Part shown: positions 5,654 through 6,201 of the stretch, piece after piece | Numbering within the stretch: the first letter of the stretch is position 1 | How the letters are laid out: each line of letters begins with the position of its first letter | NCBI GenBank assembly: GCA_035541775.1 | Contig: DATKMP010000080.1 | Coordinates: 1 to 6,201 of the forward strand | DNA: 6,201 nt | From: DATKMP01 sp035541775 | GTDB taxonomy: Bacteria > Bacteroidota > Ignavibacteria > UBA10030 | Direction of reading: 5' to 3' | Made by a program: the position numbers and the translations under genes | The notes under the pieces: model-generated | What the model was told of the DNA's origin: nothing | The model's database searches: none | The model's input: the letters and a program-made list of their open reading frames with translations, nothing else

Positions 5654-6201
5654 ATGAGACATTTTTTTAAATATGTCTTGGTTATTTGTTCTTGTGCACC
5701 ATTATTTTTCCAGGTTGTGTCTGCACAAATGCAGGAAATCCATTTTAAACATCTTTCGATTAACGAAGGATTATCTTACAATTGGGTTCATTGTTTTCTC
5801 CAAGATCAGTACGGGTTTATGTGGATTGGTACCGATGATGGCTTAAATCGATATGATGGAACAGCTTTTAAAATCTATCGAAAAGATCCTACCAACAAGC
5901 AATCGTTAGTGAGTAGTTGCATTACGACGCTTTTTGAAGATAGCCAAAATAGATTATGGGTGGGAACGTATAACGGATTAGCGTTATACGATAGACAAAA
6001 AGATTGTTTTATCAGCCAACCGGATTGGCCGGCATTTGGAATCACGTCGATTGTTGAAGACGAGCACCATATCTTATGGATTGGGACAACCTATTATATC
6101 TATACGATCGATATTTCCGGAACCAATATCCTATCTTTCCATCCTAATCTTTTCAAGCCCAAAATAGGTTCGATAAGCAGCGGAATAGTTTTTAAAATTT
6201 T
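5654..6201 (+). CDS. Secreted two-component-regulator-propeller protein, N-terminal part (cut by right edge)
   Basis: An open frame runs from ATG 5654 to the window end (182 full codons). Residues 1-24 look like a signal peptide (MRHFFKY, a hydrophobic core, then VSA before Gln25). Three propeller-type repeats follow: LQDQYGFMWIGTDDGLNRYD (49-68), LFEDSQNRLWVGTYNGLALY (93-112) and a third, more divergent IVEDEHHILWIGT (133-145). The D-x-x-G/N-x-(L/M)-W-(I/V)-G-T pattern is the regulator-propeller (Reg_prop) repeat. In complete proteins, about 14 such blades form a periplasmic sensor, usually followed by a Y_Y_Y domain, one membrane helix and a histidine kinase, GGDEF or other output, with whole lengths often near 1000 residues or more. 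The output domain is outside this window. An upstream in-frame ATG at 5621 would add 11 residues but spoils the signal peptide's short start. Neither start has a clear Shine-Dalgarno. The gene appears richer in A and T than the housekeeping cluster. Confidence 0.88.
   Translation, partial: MRHFFKYVLVICSCAPLFFQVVSAQMQEIHFKHLSINEGLSYNWVHCFLQDQYGFMWIGTDDGLNRYDGTAFKIYRKDPTNKQSLVSSCITTLFEDSQNRLWVGTYNGLALYDRQKDCFISQPDWPAFGITSIVEDEHHILWIGTTYYIYTIDISGTNILSFHPNLFKPKIGSISSGIVFKI

Noticed and set aside
1..6201. CRISPR arrays, tRNA or rRNA genes, insertion sequences, phage or defence genes
   Set aside because: No regularly spaced repeats, cloverleaf pattern, transposase motif or terminal repeat was seen on either strand; the content is housekeeping plus one sensor gene.

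Overview
The window is a chromosomal stretch from a bacterium of moderate GC content. All seven recognisable genes lie on the + strand. The best guess for the host is the Bacteroidota/Ignavibacteriota/Calditrichota (FCB-like) part of the tree. The basis is the long (about 300 aa) form of PurC, a group III-type phosphofructokinase, uneven use of Shine-Dalgarno sites, and the start of a secreted 'two-component regulator propeller' protein, a family especially common there. This placement is inference; no rRNA or other strong phylogenetic marker is present.

Layout. (1) Positions 2-352 hold the C-terminal end of an RmuC-family protein, cut by the left edge. (2) An AT-rich spacer with good -10 boxes leads to 445-1218, an unrecognised eight-helix membrane protein built as a tandem duplication of a four-helix unit, which ends at a strong intrinsic terminator (1244-1278). 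(3) A spacer of about 80 bases with a 12-bp palindrome precedes a co-directional housekeeping cluster: pfkA (1357-2457), aat (2472-3071), purC (3084-3998), an Mrp/ApbC-type P-loop ATPase (4073-5167) and a stand-alone NifU C-terminal-domain protein (5170-5400). The gaps are 14, 12, 74 and 2 nt, so this may be one operon or two. (4) A 253-nt, T-rich spacer with three short inverted repeats precedes 5654-6201+, the start of a secreted beta-propeller sensor-type protein that runs off the right edge.

How the genes fit together. The cluster joins glycolysis (phosphofructokinase), N-degron tagging (Aat), purine synthesis (SAICAR synthase) and iron-sulfur cluster delivery (Mrp plus Nfu). Only the last two form an obvious functional pair. 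The first three look like a housekeeping co-transcription group rather than a pathway.

I found no mobile element, CRISPR array, tRNA or rRNA, and no convincing previously undescribed multi-gene system. The items most worth a second look are the mixed Gly/Lys substrate-site signature of the phosphofructokinase, the internally duplicated membrane protein, the tight Mrp-Nfu pair, and the structured leader before the propeller gene.
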